DNA of 64,000 bases from Thozetella sp. PMI_491 (GCA_021432635.1 MU270040.1:504323-568322); one strand, 5' to 3'. Shown: positions 34,278 to 45,867, counted from the stretch's first letter. Notes: generated by a model not told the origin, from the sequence alone. Translations and numbers: made by a program.

Positions 34278-36693
34278 ATGCGTAAGTTCAACTTCCAAGA
34301 CCTTCCAAGCCCACAGGAGCGCCGCGGCGCCAAGGGATTAACGTTTGTACGCCGAGCGGCGAGTGGTGAGCAGAGCTTGGCCGGCAAAGTGGTGTGACCT
34401 CGTGGATTCTTTGACACCATCGGCGGCTGGGAGCCGGCGCATCCTCTCCGCGGCCGCAACCTGCGTTTCCCACCTGTCAGCACGCCAACAGCAACCAGAG
34501 GCTAACACGACGCAGACCGTGTCCGCACATGGGCGCGAGCCAAAGCTCTCGGTTCTAATCCGCGACCCTCCGAGCCCCGTAAGCCGAACGGCCCCACCCG
34601 GACCTCAACCTCCAGCAATGCTACCTCCGCGGTGACGACGCCGGCCGAGCCCAAGCCGGATCAGACCACCGAGGCCGCGCCGCCTGCCGCGCCCGAGACC
34701 CCAGCCAAGAGGCGCAACATCTTTGTGGAGTTCATCTTCTCCCTGAAGCACATCCTCCTTGCCAGCTATGTCAACCTCTTGTTGGTCTTCGTCCCGGTTG
34801 GCTTCGCGGTCCACTTCGCGAACCTGTCGCCGGGCATCATCTTCGCCATGAACGCGATCGCCATCATCCCGCTAGCCGGCTTGCTCAGTCAGTCGACGGA
34901 GGCCGTTGCCAGCCGCATGGGCGATACGATTGGCGCCCTGATGAATGTCACGTTTGGAAACGCGGTTGAGCTCATCATCTTCATGTGCGTACCGCAGACT
35001 AGAGTCCTGTGCCCTCTTCCGTGCTATCCCCCGCTCACCTCCTCGCAGCATTGCCTTGGTCAAGGATGAAATCCGCATCGTGCAGGCGTCCCTCCTGGGC
35101 TCAATCCTGGCAAACTTGCTCCTCATCCTGGGAATGTGCTTCCTGCTGGGCGGTTTCCGCTTCCGCGAGCAGATCTATAACAGTACCGTCACCCAGATGA
35201 GCGCCTGCCTCCTGTCCCTCAGCGTCACCAGTCTCCTTCTTCCCACCGCATTCCACGCTTCCTTTAATGACTCCGACCTGGCCGACACCCGTGTGTTGCA
35301 AGTCTCTCGTGGCACTAGCGTCGTTCTGCTACTAGTCTACATCCTCTATCTCCTCTTCCAGCTGAACTCGCATTCGTATATGTACGAGTCAACGCCCCAG
35401 CACATCATCGAGAGGGAATCGATTCCATGGGAGACCGACTCGAGCTCGTCGTCCTCCAGCTCGAGCTCGTCCGATTCCGACGGATCCAACGCGGCTAAGA
35501 GGTTTAGGCGCAAGATCCGGGGCAAGATGAGTCGCAAGGGCAGCCACAGCGCAAGCAATCCGTCAAGCCCGGCGATCGAAGCCAAGGCGGAAGACGTACA
35601 GCCCGGTGAAAGCTTGGGAGAAGGGGCGACGGCTTCTGCCAGCATCGACAACGCCGAGATCACTGTTCCTGTAGTTGTGGACGACGGAATGGAGGAGGCC
35701 GATGAACTTGCAGGCGAAGACTCACCCAAGAAGCATAAAAAGAAGCATAAGAAGCACCACCGAAAGCACCGCAGAGAGGCAAACGGCGACGACCTTGCAC
35801 AGACTCAGTCGGCTCCCGGTCGGCAGGTAGCCTTCGTCCTTGCTGACCTTGAAGCCCAGCACGTCATCCCAGCCAGGACCACCTTGTTCCAGTCTTTGAG
35901 GCAGAATGTATTCACCAATCCGCCGCAGAACCCCGTCCCTGCTTCGTCCACGGCGCCAAGGCCCCAGATTCGGCGCGTGAATTCAATGCCTGAGCGTCAA
36001 GGCCAGGTGTACCGCAGCGCGCCGGGTTCGCTCCCTCCGATAGTCCCTATCGTCGTGAACAGCACGCCACGGCCTAAGCCCACAGCAGAGGAGGAAGAGG
36101 AGCCAGAGATCTCGCGCTCTACGGCCATCCTTCTCTTGCTTGTCTCCACTGGCCTAGTCGCTGTCTGTGCCGAGTTCATGGTAGACTCCATCTCGGGTGT
36201 CGTGGCCGATGGCTCGGGTGTATCGGAGGCCTTCGTCGGCCTCATCCTGCTACCCATCGTAGGCAATGCCGCCGAACACGTCACGTCCGTTGCGGTCGCC
36301 GTCAAGAACAAGATGGACCTTGCCATCGGCGTCGCCCTCGGCAGCAGCATCCAGATCGCCATTTTCGTCACTCCACTCGTCGTGATTCTCGGTTGGATTA
36401 TGGGCAAGAATATGAGCCTGTTCTTCACCCTCTTCGAGACTGTCTGTCTTTTCGTCAGCGCCTTCATTGTCAACTTCCTCGTCCTCGATGGAAGGAGTAA
36501 CTACCTCGAGGGCGCGTTGCTCTGCTCGGCATACATCATCATTGCCGTTGCCGCCTTCTTCTACCCGAACGAGAAGGAGGCGAATGAGTTGGGTGGCGGT
36601 GAAGGCACTTCGCAAAATGAGACAACCCAGGCGGTTGCGACTGAAGTCTCGCGCCTTCTCGTCCGTGGCGTTGTGAACATGCTCGGCTACTAA
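34278..36693 (+). CDS. Vacuolar Ca2+/H+ exchanger (CAX family) with long loop
   Basis: Exons 34278-34365, 34516-34984 and 35049-36693 encode 733 aa. The first exon starts MRKFNFQDLP; the 150-nt intron ends after a GCTAAC branch site and the join (Ser-Asp-Arg) keeps the frame. The two CAX signature regions are present: GNAVELI near residue 176 and GNAAEHVTS near residue 590, with ALGSSIQIA following. Together they form the cation-binding repeats of a CAX transporter that moves Ca2+ (possibly Mn2+) into the vacuole against H+. Yeast Vcx1 has about 411 aa. The extra length is a hydrophilic insert between the two halves with a Ser run, acidic stretches and a Lys/His-rich block (KKHKKKHKKHHRKHRRE). 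Confidence 0.94.
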
Positions 36694-37224
36694 GCACGGG
36701 TAAGATAGCTGGGCCAGTTGTCGGCCTAGCTTTATCTACAATGGAACCTTCGAGTCCAGAAAGGGGAATCTTCCGGTTTCCATCTGAGGAATAGATGCGC
36801 TTATACAATGCATCTCGGCATCTTCATTTAGTACATATTGAAGGACGGAGTGTGGGCGTGTGATTGCAAAAGGCGTCCAGAATCATGGCACAACTAGGAC
36901 AACAGTGTATTTTATTTTCCTTTTCTAAAAGTGATGGCCCTCGAACTAGCCATCCGATATCAAGTTACTTGAGCTTGACAAGGCCTACGTCCGTTGTGCT
37001 GCCCATATTTATCCCTCGGCTGTTCCTTCCCAGTAGACATCTCATTCGTATTTTCGTGCCTCCCCTTGACTCAGTCAACCACCGAGACCTCTAGCAGGCA
37101 GCAACCTTTGCCAATCTGCATGCAGATCGCGGCTCATGAGACAACCAGGACGCCAATACCGGGCTTCTTTCCTTCGAAAAGTATTCAAGTACTGCACGGC
37201 CTTTATGGTCCAGTGCTGATCACC
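36694..37224. other. Intergenic, MSH4 promoter and leader
   Basis: About 530 bp between the exchanger stop and the chosen MSH4 start. The frame is open upstream to 36994, so a longer N-terminus is formally possible, but it has no family support. No other feature seen. Confidence 0.55.
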
Positions 37225-40200
37225 ATGGCGTCCCAGCTTGATACTTCGACGCCCCTCACATCCGGTTCGCCATCCTTTAGCGCATCGTCGTCAACTCCTC
37301 GCCGCGCGCCGAAGTCACGTCCTTCGACTTCGCACAGCCACTCGCGGACCTCGACGCCTTACAGTCGGTCGCGGTCAGCTACGACGCCCTATTCTGAAGG
37401 AGGCATTAGAAGCCGCCCGGGAACAGCACTCTCCGGTCGTACCTCGAGAGCCACCTCTACCTTTGGGGGCAGCGAGAACCACCAAATCATTTGCGCTGTC
37501 AGCGAAGCCCGGGGCGTCTCCCCATCCGTGGGTATCGCCATTGTAAATATCACCACAGGCGACGCTATCCTGAGTCAAATTTGCGACACTCAGTTCTACA
37601 TCAGGACAATCCACAAGATTCACGTCCATGAGCCATCGCGCATTCTTGTGATTGCCAGTCAAGCAGGCTCCGGTGGTCCTTCGAAGCTCACAGAGGCCCT
37701 GAAAGACAGCTGCCTAGGAATTCCCATCATTCCACTGGATCGCAAGTACTGGTCGGAAACGGCTGGGCTCGAGTCCATAAACGACCTGGCATTTCGCGAG
37801 ATCGTAGATGCTATTATGGTCGCTATCGACGGGAACTACTTTGCCACCTGCTCATTTGCTGCGGTTTGCACACATTGAATCCGGCCCAGAGCAACAAATA
37901 ATAGCTGCTGATCCTTCCATAGGTCATGCGATATATGGAGCTCGAATTCTCCATTCGCGTCGCAAGCCATTCGCTGCGCATCAGGTATCAGCCCTCAGAA
38001 GAAGCCATGATGATCGATCTCTCCGCCATCACCTCCCTGGAGCTCATCCAAAACATTCAACGACCAGCTTCCAAAGACTGCCTCTTCGGGTTGTTAAACC
38101 AAACACTCACCCCCATGGGAAAGCGAATGCTTCGAGCAAGCATTCTACAGCCTTCAACCGAGGTTGAAGGGGTCTTGAACCCTCGTTACGATGCAGTGGA
38201 AGAATTGTCTTCCAAAGAAGACATGTTCTTTATGGTCCGAAAGGGTCAGTCGAGATTCTGACCCGTTGTTTATGGTGTTTTAACCTGTTTCACTGCAGCG
38301 CTGAAAGGGTTCCTTGACGCTGAGAAGCTATTAACAGGGGTACGAGCCCCAAGCCACGCTCTGCCGCATCTGACCCTTAACTTCGTTAGCTTATCATCCT
38401 CCCCACTCGGACGGATGTATCCAAGAGCGAGCAAGCCATCAATAATGTGCTCATGCTCAAGAAATTTCTTCAAGACACCGCGCCCGTGTTTGAATCCCTC
38501 ATGGATGCCAAAAGCCCGCTTCTTGTTCGAATACGGGACGTCTGTCGCTCACAGAAGCTTGCTCCGGTCCTCGATCTCATCACGAACACCATCAACGAGG
38601 ATGCCATCTACACACAAAAGCCCATCGACTTGAGAAACCAGAGAACATATGCCGTAAAGGTATAGTTGATGAGTGTAAACGATTACATCTCTAGATTAGC
38701 AGCTGATTCGTTCTAACTAGTCCGGGATTAAGGGCTTTCTCGATGTGGCTCGCAAGACATACAAAGAAGCTACGGATGACTTGTATCAGCTGGTTCAGGA
38801 TCTCAATGGTGCGTACCTCAGGGGTAGTATGACTTCAACGTCTTACATTCTCGCAGGTCAACTTGAACTGGCTGGCGAAGTCTGCTACGACAACAGCCGT
38901 AAATACTATCTGCGCTTTCGAGCAGTTGACCTAGAAGACAGAGAAATTCCGGAGGAACTCGTGAATCGAGTTAAGAAAAGGCAGTTCATCGAGTGCCAGA
39001 CTTTGATGATGATAAAATACAACCAACGCATTGCTTCTGCGGCCGACGAGGTTACTATGATGAGCGACAATATCATCGAGGAACTTCTTGACACAATCCG
39101 CTCTCATATCTCGCTTATGTTCCGGGTCTGCGAAAGCGTCGCAATGCTCGATATGCTGGCCTCGTTCTCATACGTCGTCACCACACAAGACTACGCAAGG
39201 CCAGACATGTCCGGAACCCTAGCGCTCAAATCAGCTCGGCACCCCATTATAGAGAAGGTTTGTGAGATTCCCCTCGAGTAGGCTTTCACCTGTTTCTAGA
39301 TGGGACTAACTTTAGCTAGTGTGAATCGAATAGCTTCATTCCTAACGACTACTATGCCACTGATAGCTACCGCCTGCAGATCGTGACCGGTTGTAACATG
39401 AGCGGGAAAAGTACCTACATCCGTACGGTCGCCCTCCTCCAGGTAATGGCTCAGATCGGCTGCTTCGTCCCTGCTCAATACGGTGCGTTCCCAGTCATCG
39501 AACACTTATTCGTGCGAGTTTCTACGGACGACAATATCGAAGCCAACATGTCAACCTTTTCTATCGAAATGCGAGAGATGGCATTTATTCTACGGTCCGC
39601 AATATCCTCTGCAAAGTCTTGGATTCCACATCTAACCAATCTGGAACAGGAACGTGGGGCCGAAAAGCCTCGCGATTATTGATGAGTTGGGCCGTGGTAC
39701 CAGCACGAATGATGGCCTAGCCATTGCAATCGCGATGGCTGAGGCGTTGCTTCAAAGCGGCTCTCTGGTCTTCTTCTCGACTCATTTCATCGAGCTAGGT
39801 AAGATGCCTTCAGCTATCCCTCAGACACGCCTATGCTGATGCTCCATAGCTCATGTCCTGGCGGACCAGCCCGGCGTTCTCAATTCTCATCTCGCCATCG
39901 AGATAAGTGACCAGGATGGAGGTCCAAGGATGACGATGTTGTACAAAGCCAGTGCAGGTCCTATGGACGGAGAGAACTATGGCATTGATCTGGCTCGTGC
40001 CATTGGATTTCCGGCTGGGTTCATCAACGTTGCAGAGGAGACATCCAAGTACTTGCGCGAACGTGCCGAGACCAAGAGGCAGGGCTCAAACTCGCGGAGA
40101 CTAGTACAACGGCGAAAGCTCGTGCTGAATCTCTACGACACGCTTTTGCACGCACGTGACTCCACCATGGAGGATGACGTCCTTGCAGATTATCTCAGGG

Positions 40201-40307
40201 AGCTCCAGAAGGAATTCATTCTCCGGCTCCAGGCAATCGAAACTGCCGGCAGTGGTGAGGCCGAGGCTGAAGCTGGTGAATTGTCGGGCTCGGATGCTGA
40301 GGCCTGA
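37225..40307 (+). CDS. msh4: MutS homologue 4, meiotic crossover factor
   Basis: Nine exons encode 880 aa: 37225-37863, 37923-38244, 38299-38339, 38390-38659, 38721-38808, 38857-39257, 39320-39594, 39650-39798, 39850-40307. Msh4 pairs with Msh5 as MutS-gamma, a sliding clamp that stabilises Holliday-junction intermediates and promotes interfering crossovers in meiosis. After a Ser/Thr/Arg-rich N-terminal extension of about 80 residues come the MutS connector, the lever/clamp region and the ATPase. The Walker A reads [10 protein letters not shown] (about 610-619), followed by the MSTFSIEM signature, Walker B with DELGRGTST near 690, and STHFIEL. The mismatch-recognition domain I is absent, as expected for Msh4. 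All eight introns are 48-62 nt. The first donor is the weaker GTTTGC. The gene looks intact. Confidence 0.95.
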
Positions 40308-40811
40308 CTTGGGCTTATATATCGAATATCTACAGACGTCTTTTAGCTAGAAAGCATCTCTGCCTCCTCGGTCATGACAAGCGCGACAAAATGCTAATAC
40401 TTGCTTCATGTAGTCAACTTTACTAGCTATTTAATGGTCACCGACCTAGGCCTTCTTGGTACCTCCCAGCTTCACTTGAACCATCGCCATGTGAGAAAAT
40501 TGCCCATAGCCACGGAATGCTCAGGCCTTTAACGATTATTTATTTCCATTAATGAGTTGACCCTCTGCAGATACGACGAATACGAGTTACAATGTCAGTC
40601 TGCTTTAGTAGCTGAGGGGTAAATCGCGGTAGTTATGGAGGGGTCGACCGGTGAGTCATGCCGAGCCGCTCAATGAGGCAGAACCGCAGCCTCGCTGATT
40701 GAAGTGCTCCTTATATAGATGCCACAACCGTCTATGGGATATCACCCTACTTATTGAAGTCTCATTGCATTGCCCAGAAGCTGACTACGACGGAGACCGT
40801 GCTAGCCAGAC
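40308..40811. other. Intergenic, no feature seen
   Basis: About 500 bp between the MSH4 stop and the ELO-like gene on the same strand. Nothing recognisable apart from presumed untranslated and promoter sequence. Confidence 0.6.
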
Positions 40812-41450
40812 ATGGAAAACGGGCAAACCGGCCTGATGCTGCTACAGAGCAGCATCTTTATTCTCACCTGGGTATTATTCCACCAGCACATCTCTCACAC
40901 CGGACCAAAGCCAGGAGCTTCAGTCGTCACCAAGTATAACAGCAGGGTGTACTCTTTCGCATCCTTGGTACTATTGGCCCTCATCCTATCTCCGTCCCAC
41001 GAAGGTCTATCCCGCAGCCTCTTCCATACTTCGAAATTCTATGAATACGTCGACATCTTCAATGTTCTCGCATCAGGGGGAAAGATCAGCCTGCACTTTG
41101 GGTTTCATCATTCGACAACCCCGTGGTTTACTTTCATTCGTGTTCTCAACCATAGCGAGGGATGGAAGTGGTTCGCAAGTTTCAACGCATTTCATCATTT
41201 TCTGATGTATGCCTACTTTGGCGGTTGGAGCTACGTCCGGCCGATCTTGCCGTGGACTGGTACACTTCAGCTCGTTGTGGGCATTGCTGCTGACATCGCG
41301 TTGATTATGCGCAAGAGAGAGACAAGTTTGGAGCCGACCTGGCCGAATGTATTTTCGGGAGTTATCCTGGGAACGTATCTGGTTCTATCCACACGGGAGC
41401 TTCTTCAAGGAGCTAAGGATGTAGAGAAACACAAGACAAAAAGCTCCTAA
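40812..41450 (+). CDS. ELO/GNS1-like small membrane protein
   Basis: A single-exon 212-aa protein with about six hydrophobic segments. The core HFGFHHSTTPWF resembles the histidine box of very-long-chain fatty acid elongases (HxxHH, then TTP). FNAFHHFLMYAYF resembles the second conserved stretch (NxxxHxxMYxYY), and TGTLQLVVG matches the TQxQ segment. The first His of HxxHH is replaced by Phe in the best alignment, and the protein is shorter than fungal elongases (about 300-400 aa). It could be a reduced or divergent elongase-like protein of the endoplasmic reticulum, and catalytic activity is uncertain. The start at 40812 gives a plausible N-terminal TM. Confidence 0.75.
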   Translation: MENGQTGLMLLQSSIFILTWVLFHQHISHTGPKPGASVVTKYNSRVYSFASLVLLALILSPSHEGLSRSLFHTSKFYEYVDIFNVLASGGKISLHFGFHHSTTPWFTFIRVLNHSEGWKWFASFNAFHHFLMYAYFGGWSYVRPILPWTGTLQLVVGIAADIALIMRKRETSLEPTWPNVFSGVILGTYLVLSTRELLQGAKDVEKHKTKSS

Positions 41451-41784
41451 CTTTTGGGAGAACAATCGTCTTGCAAGCTCCCGTATTGGTCATCAAGTAT
41501 TTCTAATACGACTGTCTGACCTAGGCGATCATCTCGCTCACATTTTGAGAATATTACCAACGTCCTAGAGGACCAATGCCGGGTTTGTTGTTTAAACTGC
41601 AGGATTAGAAGGCTAGGACTCCTCTAAATTAGCTATCTTCTATTGTGAGTTATGACTAGCCCCTCAACATCGTCCCGTCTTTGCTTTGTAGGTTCTACTA
41701 GGCTATTAATTTTCATAACCGCAATGGCTGCCTACTCGACCTGTCATAAATCGTTGGTAATCCATTCATAAGGAAAATTAGATC
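41451..41784. other. Short convergent intergenic region
   Basis: About 330 bp, AT-richer than average, between two convergent genes. Presumed 3' untranslated sequence; nothing else seen. Confidence 0.6.
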
Positions 41785-42311
41785 TTAGGGAACCAGACTG
41801 ACCTGCCAAACTTCGGACACAATACCGCCACCCGCTTGTTGGGCAATACCAATAGCAATGACATTGTTAAGCCACTTGTATGCATCGCTGCCTGTCTCGA
41901 AATCCAAATGCTCATGCGGCGCGTGGCCCTTGGCCGTCACAAGAATATTGGCGTTGTCGGTCGTCTGAAGCACGTACTTCGCATCTGGGCTAAAGGTATT
42001 GTTGGCGTCGAACAGTCCCCAGTCGCCCCCGACGCTGAGCACCTTGCCTGATTCATCCAGTGAGCTAAGTGCTCGCCGCACAAGCTGGTCCTTATTAGGC
42101 ACGTACCGCTCAGCTTGGGACCTGTGAAAGTGCCCCCAGAAATGGGAAAGACGGTGCGCGTGCCACTGGGGCCAGGGCCGACCGCGATAGGGCCGGGTAG
42201 GGTGAGGTTTACAGTGAAGAGATAGGTGAGACCTGGTGGTTTTGGATCAGCTGCCGGCCGGCCCAGGCAAGTCACCGCCAGAGACGCGATCAGAAAACTC
42301 AGGAGGGCCAT
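41785..42311 (-). CDS. Secreted DUF3237 protein
   Basis: Two exons (42311-42107 and 42047-41785) encode 155 aa. An N-terminal signal peptide (MALLSFLIASLAVTCLG) is followed by one DUF3237 domain. Recognisable features are LFTVNLTLPGPIAVGP, the GTRTVFPISGGTF turn, LSGKVLSVGGDWG across the intron and FETGSDAYKWLNN near the end. The 59-nt intron has a GTACGT donor and a CAG acceptor. A Met 33 codons upstream (42410) is in frame but would bury the signal peptide. DUF3237 forms a small beta-barrel of unknown function, common in secretomes of saprotrophic fungi and in bacteria. Confidence 0.85.
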
Positions 42312-43699
42312 CTTCACGACCGACTTGGAGAGGTTTAATTCAACAAGAAATGAACGACGAGAGAATGAATGGAGTTGCGGGCCATGACCGTGTCCGGAGA
42401 GAAACCACACATTTATAGTCTTATAGATAAAGCTGCCCTTAAGTTCGTCATCGGCAGTGGCAGTGTGCTCATCTCCAATAGACTGTATGTTTTTTACTCA
42501 ATTCTTCCGGACAAGCTAGCAAGGCTCCGTTTCTCCTTACTATCAACTGCTAAGCGATTGGGCTGAAAACGTTCGGAGCTGAGCATCGGTGATGGAGACC
42601 CAGTTCATGCGAGGATGTCCGGGGCTCCGTACCGGCTGATCGTCTAGCAGGCGGCCCATTACGGAAGCATAAACCCGATAATAACATTTCCCAATGCGGC
42701 GCCTTTTCAGGAGTAAAAGTTGCGCAAAACCGGAGGATCTGCAGCATTGGCGCATCAGAGGCCTATACAGGAGAAATTACGCAGCCTTGGCCCAGCATTG
42801 TCCGAACCTCCTTCGCTTAAATTCAAGTTGTCCTCCTTTCCGCTGGAGTTAGTCTTCCTCGCGCCTCTCCTTTTGGTTTTCTTCCCTTTCATCCGACAAA
42901 GCCACCTTTGAGCTTCTGCGGCGAGTATTCCGGACCTAAGAGTGCAGCCATCTGGTTTACACAAGGCAGCAATAGATAGCCAGGCGGTGCTTCGAGAACA
43001 GAAGGCGGCGATGCCTGATAGACTCCTTGGGCTTGAGTTGTACCGTCAGCCGGAGGGCGAGACGACTCAGCACGAGATTACTCAACAAGATGGCAGGTAA
43101 GACCCGAGGCTACCGAGCAGTGTTGCGATCCCCGGAGGATTCTCAAAACTAAGTGCTGTTGCATCGATCTTGACTTGTGATGATCTCATGTCGTGAGTGC
43201 ACTGCCTATTTCATCCTAGACTCCAGGCTAACGCCTAAGTGCCCCGTACTGTGGAACATATGTTAGGTAGGCACGGTAGGGCAAGACGCAGATGCCGGCT
43301 AGTTGATTTTATTGGTTCCTCAGAATCCTTCTCCTCTGAGCCTAAGGAACGGCACAACGGATTAACAAATAGAGAAATGCTTCCAGTTACGGCACGGACT
43401 AACGTCCTGGCGATGAAGAGTGGGGATCAGAAGGACTAAGGGGGCTCGGCAAGGATTGGATTGGGATTGAGGCCAATCTTTGCTGCTGCAACAGAGCAAG
43501 CTTATGTGAATAGCAACCGTCTTCACCGCCATTCCACTTTGGTGGTTTTCTGTGGCCACCTCCTTAGTCAAGGCATCCCTCCCCATAGCGGCCCGATACG
43601 GGAAAAAGAAAAAAAGTCAAGCACTAAAGGAAACACCACTTAACCGTCCACCTCCAAAATTACCAAACAAGGCCGAGGGAAAAAAAAAGGCGCTGCAGC
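42312..43699. other. Divergent intergenic region, no gene seen
   Basis: Promoters of the DUF3237 gene (-) and the RNase H-like gene (+). The short frames here carry no domains. Confidence 0.55.
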
Positions 43700-44464
43700 A
43701 TGTCGGACTGGGAAGATATTGACGAGGATGACGGGGGCCTCCCGCTTGATGACTGCTTCGACAGCGACCGGTTCCTCCCGCAAATGGACCTGCACGTCGT
43801 CGGCCCGTCGTGGATCGAGCGACGCGCCGAGGCCAACCTCACGATTGGCAACCTGCCTCCCGCTCTGCCTCCCTCGGACCCCCTTGTCGCCATGTACTAC
43901 TGCGACACATGCAGTCTGACGTGGCTCCGGGGCTTCAATGGGGAGAAGCATACCCACCCCCTACACAACGCCGTGGACCGGGACGCGGGAGGGCCGGGTC
44001 GCGCCCTCCGCACTGCCGTCATCTGGCTTGGTGCAGCCGCTGCGCCGAACAAGACCACCTACAGTGCCTACTTTGGCCCTGGCTCTAGATACAACATCGC
44101 GGGGCCCTATGCCGGGCCCGAAGCTAGCGGTCTCAATGCGCTGCTTCAGGCCGGCGAGCACGCCCTGGGCGCCCTCAAGAACAGCGTGCTGCCCGATGTC
44201 GTCCGCCTGCTCAAGCAGCACAACGCCAGCGGCGAGGAGGACGGGTCGGACGTCCACCTCCGGGTGCTCTTGGCCACCGATTCGGACTTTCTGGTCGACA
44301 ATATCTGCGACGCCTTCCACGACACGACCAAGCTGCCGCTCGCCGTGGTGGAGAAGTTCGACGACTTGTACGCGGATCTAGAGGACCTTGGCATCGAGCT
44401 GCAGTGGTACCTCGTCCCTAAGGAGGAAAATCTAGAGGCCAATTCGCTGGCCGAAGGGGCATAG
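43700..44464 (+). CDS. RNase H-like fold protein, probably inactive
   Basis: A 254-aa single-exon protein. The N-terminal third contains a CxxC...HxH pattern (YCDTCSLTW, then KHTHPLH) that could bind zinc. From about residue 104 it follows the fungal RNase H-like fold: TAVIWLGAAAAPNKTTYSAYFGPGS is the first strand region, a central helix follows (ALLQAGEHALGAL), then LLATDSDFLVDNI, and finally WYLVPKEENLEANSLA, which matches the closing helix of these proteins. The first catalytic Asp (normally in DG) is replaced by Leu, while the Asp in ATDSD remains, so nuclease activity is doubtful. Such proteins are often multi-copy in Pezizomycotina. A relation to transposon-derived RNase H is possible but not shown. 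Confidence 0.75.
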   Translation: MSDWEDIDEDDGGLPLDDCFDSDRFLPQMDLHVVGPSWIERRAEANLTIGNLPPALPPSDPLVAMYYCDTCSLTWLRGFNGEKHTHPLHNAVDRDAGGPGRALRTAVIWLGAAAAPNKTTYSAYFGPGSRYNIAGPYAGPEASGLNALLQAGEHALGALKNSVLPDVVRLLKQHNASGEEDGSDVHLRVLLATDSDFLVDNICDAFHDTTKLPLAVVEKFDDLYADLEDLGIELQWYLVPKEENLEANSLAEGA

Positions 44465-44651
44465 GAGCAGTCTCACACGGCTTTTGCGGTTTTATGGAGT
44501 GATACCTTGATTGATATTAGACCTCTGTTTTTATGCCTCAATCGGTGAAGCTCTCGCTAAGCATATATGCGTCGAGAGCCCCAGATCGTTGTCCCACGCG
44601 GCGAACCCGCCGCGGAATTCCTCGTCCACGGACCCGTGGGTGCAAGGCCTT

Positions 44652-45221
44652 CTAATTACCGCTGGGAGGCACACCAGCGTCCTTGTTGGCGCCTAGATCT
44701 TCCTTCATCTCCTGGCCGGCGATGACGAGCGGCTGGCAGTCCTGCAGGACAAACATCATGCGGCACCACTCCGTCTTGGAGCGGTTGATCCACTGGTGCT
44801 GTGTAGCCCGCTGGACGGCGACGTCGCCGCGCTTCATGTGGTAGACCTCGCCGGAATCCAGGACCATGTCGATCTCGCCCTCGAGCACGATGCCGTAGTC
44901 CAGGCTCTGAGTGCGGTGCATGCCGGCGACGTAGTCGGGAGCAAAGTCGACGCAGCGGAAAACGGTGCCTTTGGGGTTCACCAGGCCCAGCTTGCCCCCT
45001 TCGATGACCTGGTCGTGCTTCTTGATGTCCGCATCATCGTTGAGGTCCGGCGGGAAGCTGGACGTCGTGAAGGGCACGGCGAACTGGAGTTTGCCCCCAC
45101 CATAGGACATCCATTGGAAGTCGTTGTGCTCCTGCACGATGGCCTTGCCCTCCGTATTGTGGCCGGTGACGTAGCGGTGAAGCTGGGGGAGGTTGGAGAG
45201 CTGTTCCGCGGGCTCGGCCAT
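44652..45221 (-). CDS. Cupin-domain protein
   Basis: A 189-aa single-exon protein with one cupin beta-barrel. Motif 1 is seen around MHRTQSLDYGIVLEGEI and motif 2 around RGDVAVQRATQHQWIN, where the His and Asn are kept while the usual Pro-Gly is not. The whole length, including the conserved N-terminal segment LPQLHRYVTGHN, matches a family of small fungal cupins, members of which sit beside secondary-metabolism or aromatic-catabolism genes. Substrate and metal are unknown. It lies 0.65 kb from a secreted carboxylesterase on the same strand, and the region around it is enriched in small metabolic genes. Confidence 0.88.
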   Translation of the reverse strand: MAEPAEQLSNLPQLHRYVTGHNTEGKAIVQEHNDFQWMSYGGGKLQFAVPFTTSSFPPDLNDDADIKKHDQVIEGGKLGLVNPKGTVFRCVDFAPDYVAGMHRTQSLDYGIVLEGEIDMVLDSGEVYHMKRGDVAVQRATQHQWINRSKTEWCRMMFVLQDCQPLVIAGQEMKEDLGANKDAGVPPSGN

Positions 45222-45867
45222 GGCTGCGAGGCGACAAGTAGTGGAAGTCTAATCGGGTGCGGAGACGTGCACGGCGCAAGCTGGATGCGCCCCGGGTTGG
45301 GTATCTATGGGAGAGAACAGGGCCGGGGATCCAGGCTCGAGGAAGCGAGGCGAGCACCGGCCGAGTGGTAGAAATAAGGATCGATCAGAAGCGGTTCCCC
45401 ACCTCCTGTCCGAGCCATCCGATTATTCGACGCCGCCTCGCTAAACGGAATCCGAGAGACATAATCCGCCCGGCGGTGCCGCTGACACTAGCCAAGGACT
45501 GCCGGCAGGCGGGGTGCCGCGACTCCCGGGAAGGAGCTACAGCGTGTGGTGGGTAAGGCCACTAAGTGCGCCTCCACCTCGGGCGCCTTAGCCCGGGGTA
45601 GCGCCAAATGTAAACCCTAACCCGCCCTAGCACTCCACCTGACACAGGCAATGTAAATAGAGGGAAAGGGGCTCGCCACAGCGGCCTTCTCGTCTTCGGC
45701 GGCCACAATGATGAATGCAATTGAATACCGCTCACAGCCTATGGCTTACATGGCTCAGCAGTGACGCTCTGGGTCCGTGGCATCCTCGGCTTTTCTCACA
45801 ATTATTGGACCAACCTCCATGATTCCCAGCATCCCCTCCGTTGCCTTTACCACATCGCCTGAGCCCG
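45222..45867. other. Intergenic, no gene seen
   Basis: The cupin promoter and the 3' side of the carboxylesterase gene. Nothing else recognisable. Confidence 0.6.

Noticed and set aside
36994-37224. Upstream in-frame extension of MSH4
   Set aside because: The frame is open but the added residues are hydrophobic and Cys-rich, unlike Msh4 N-termini. The Met at 37225 starts the Ser/Thr/Arg-rich extension typical of the family.
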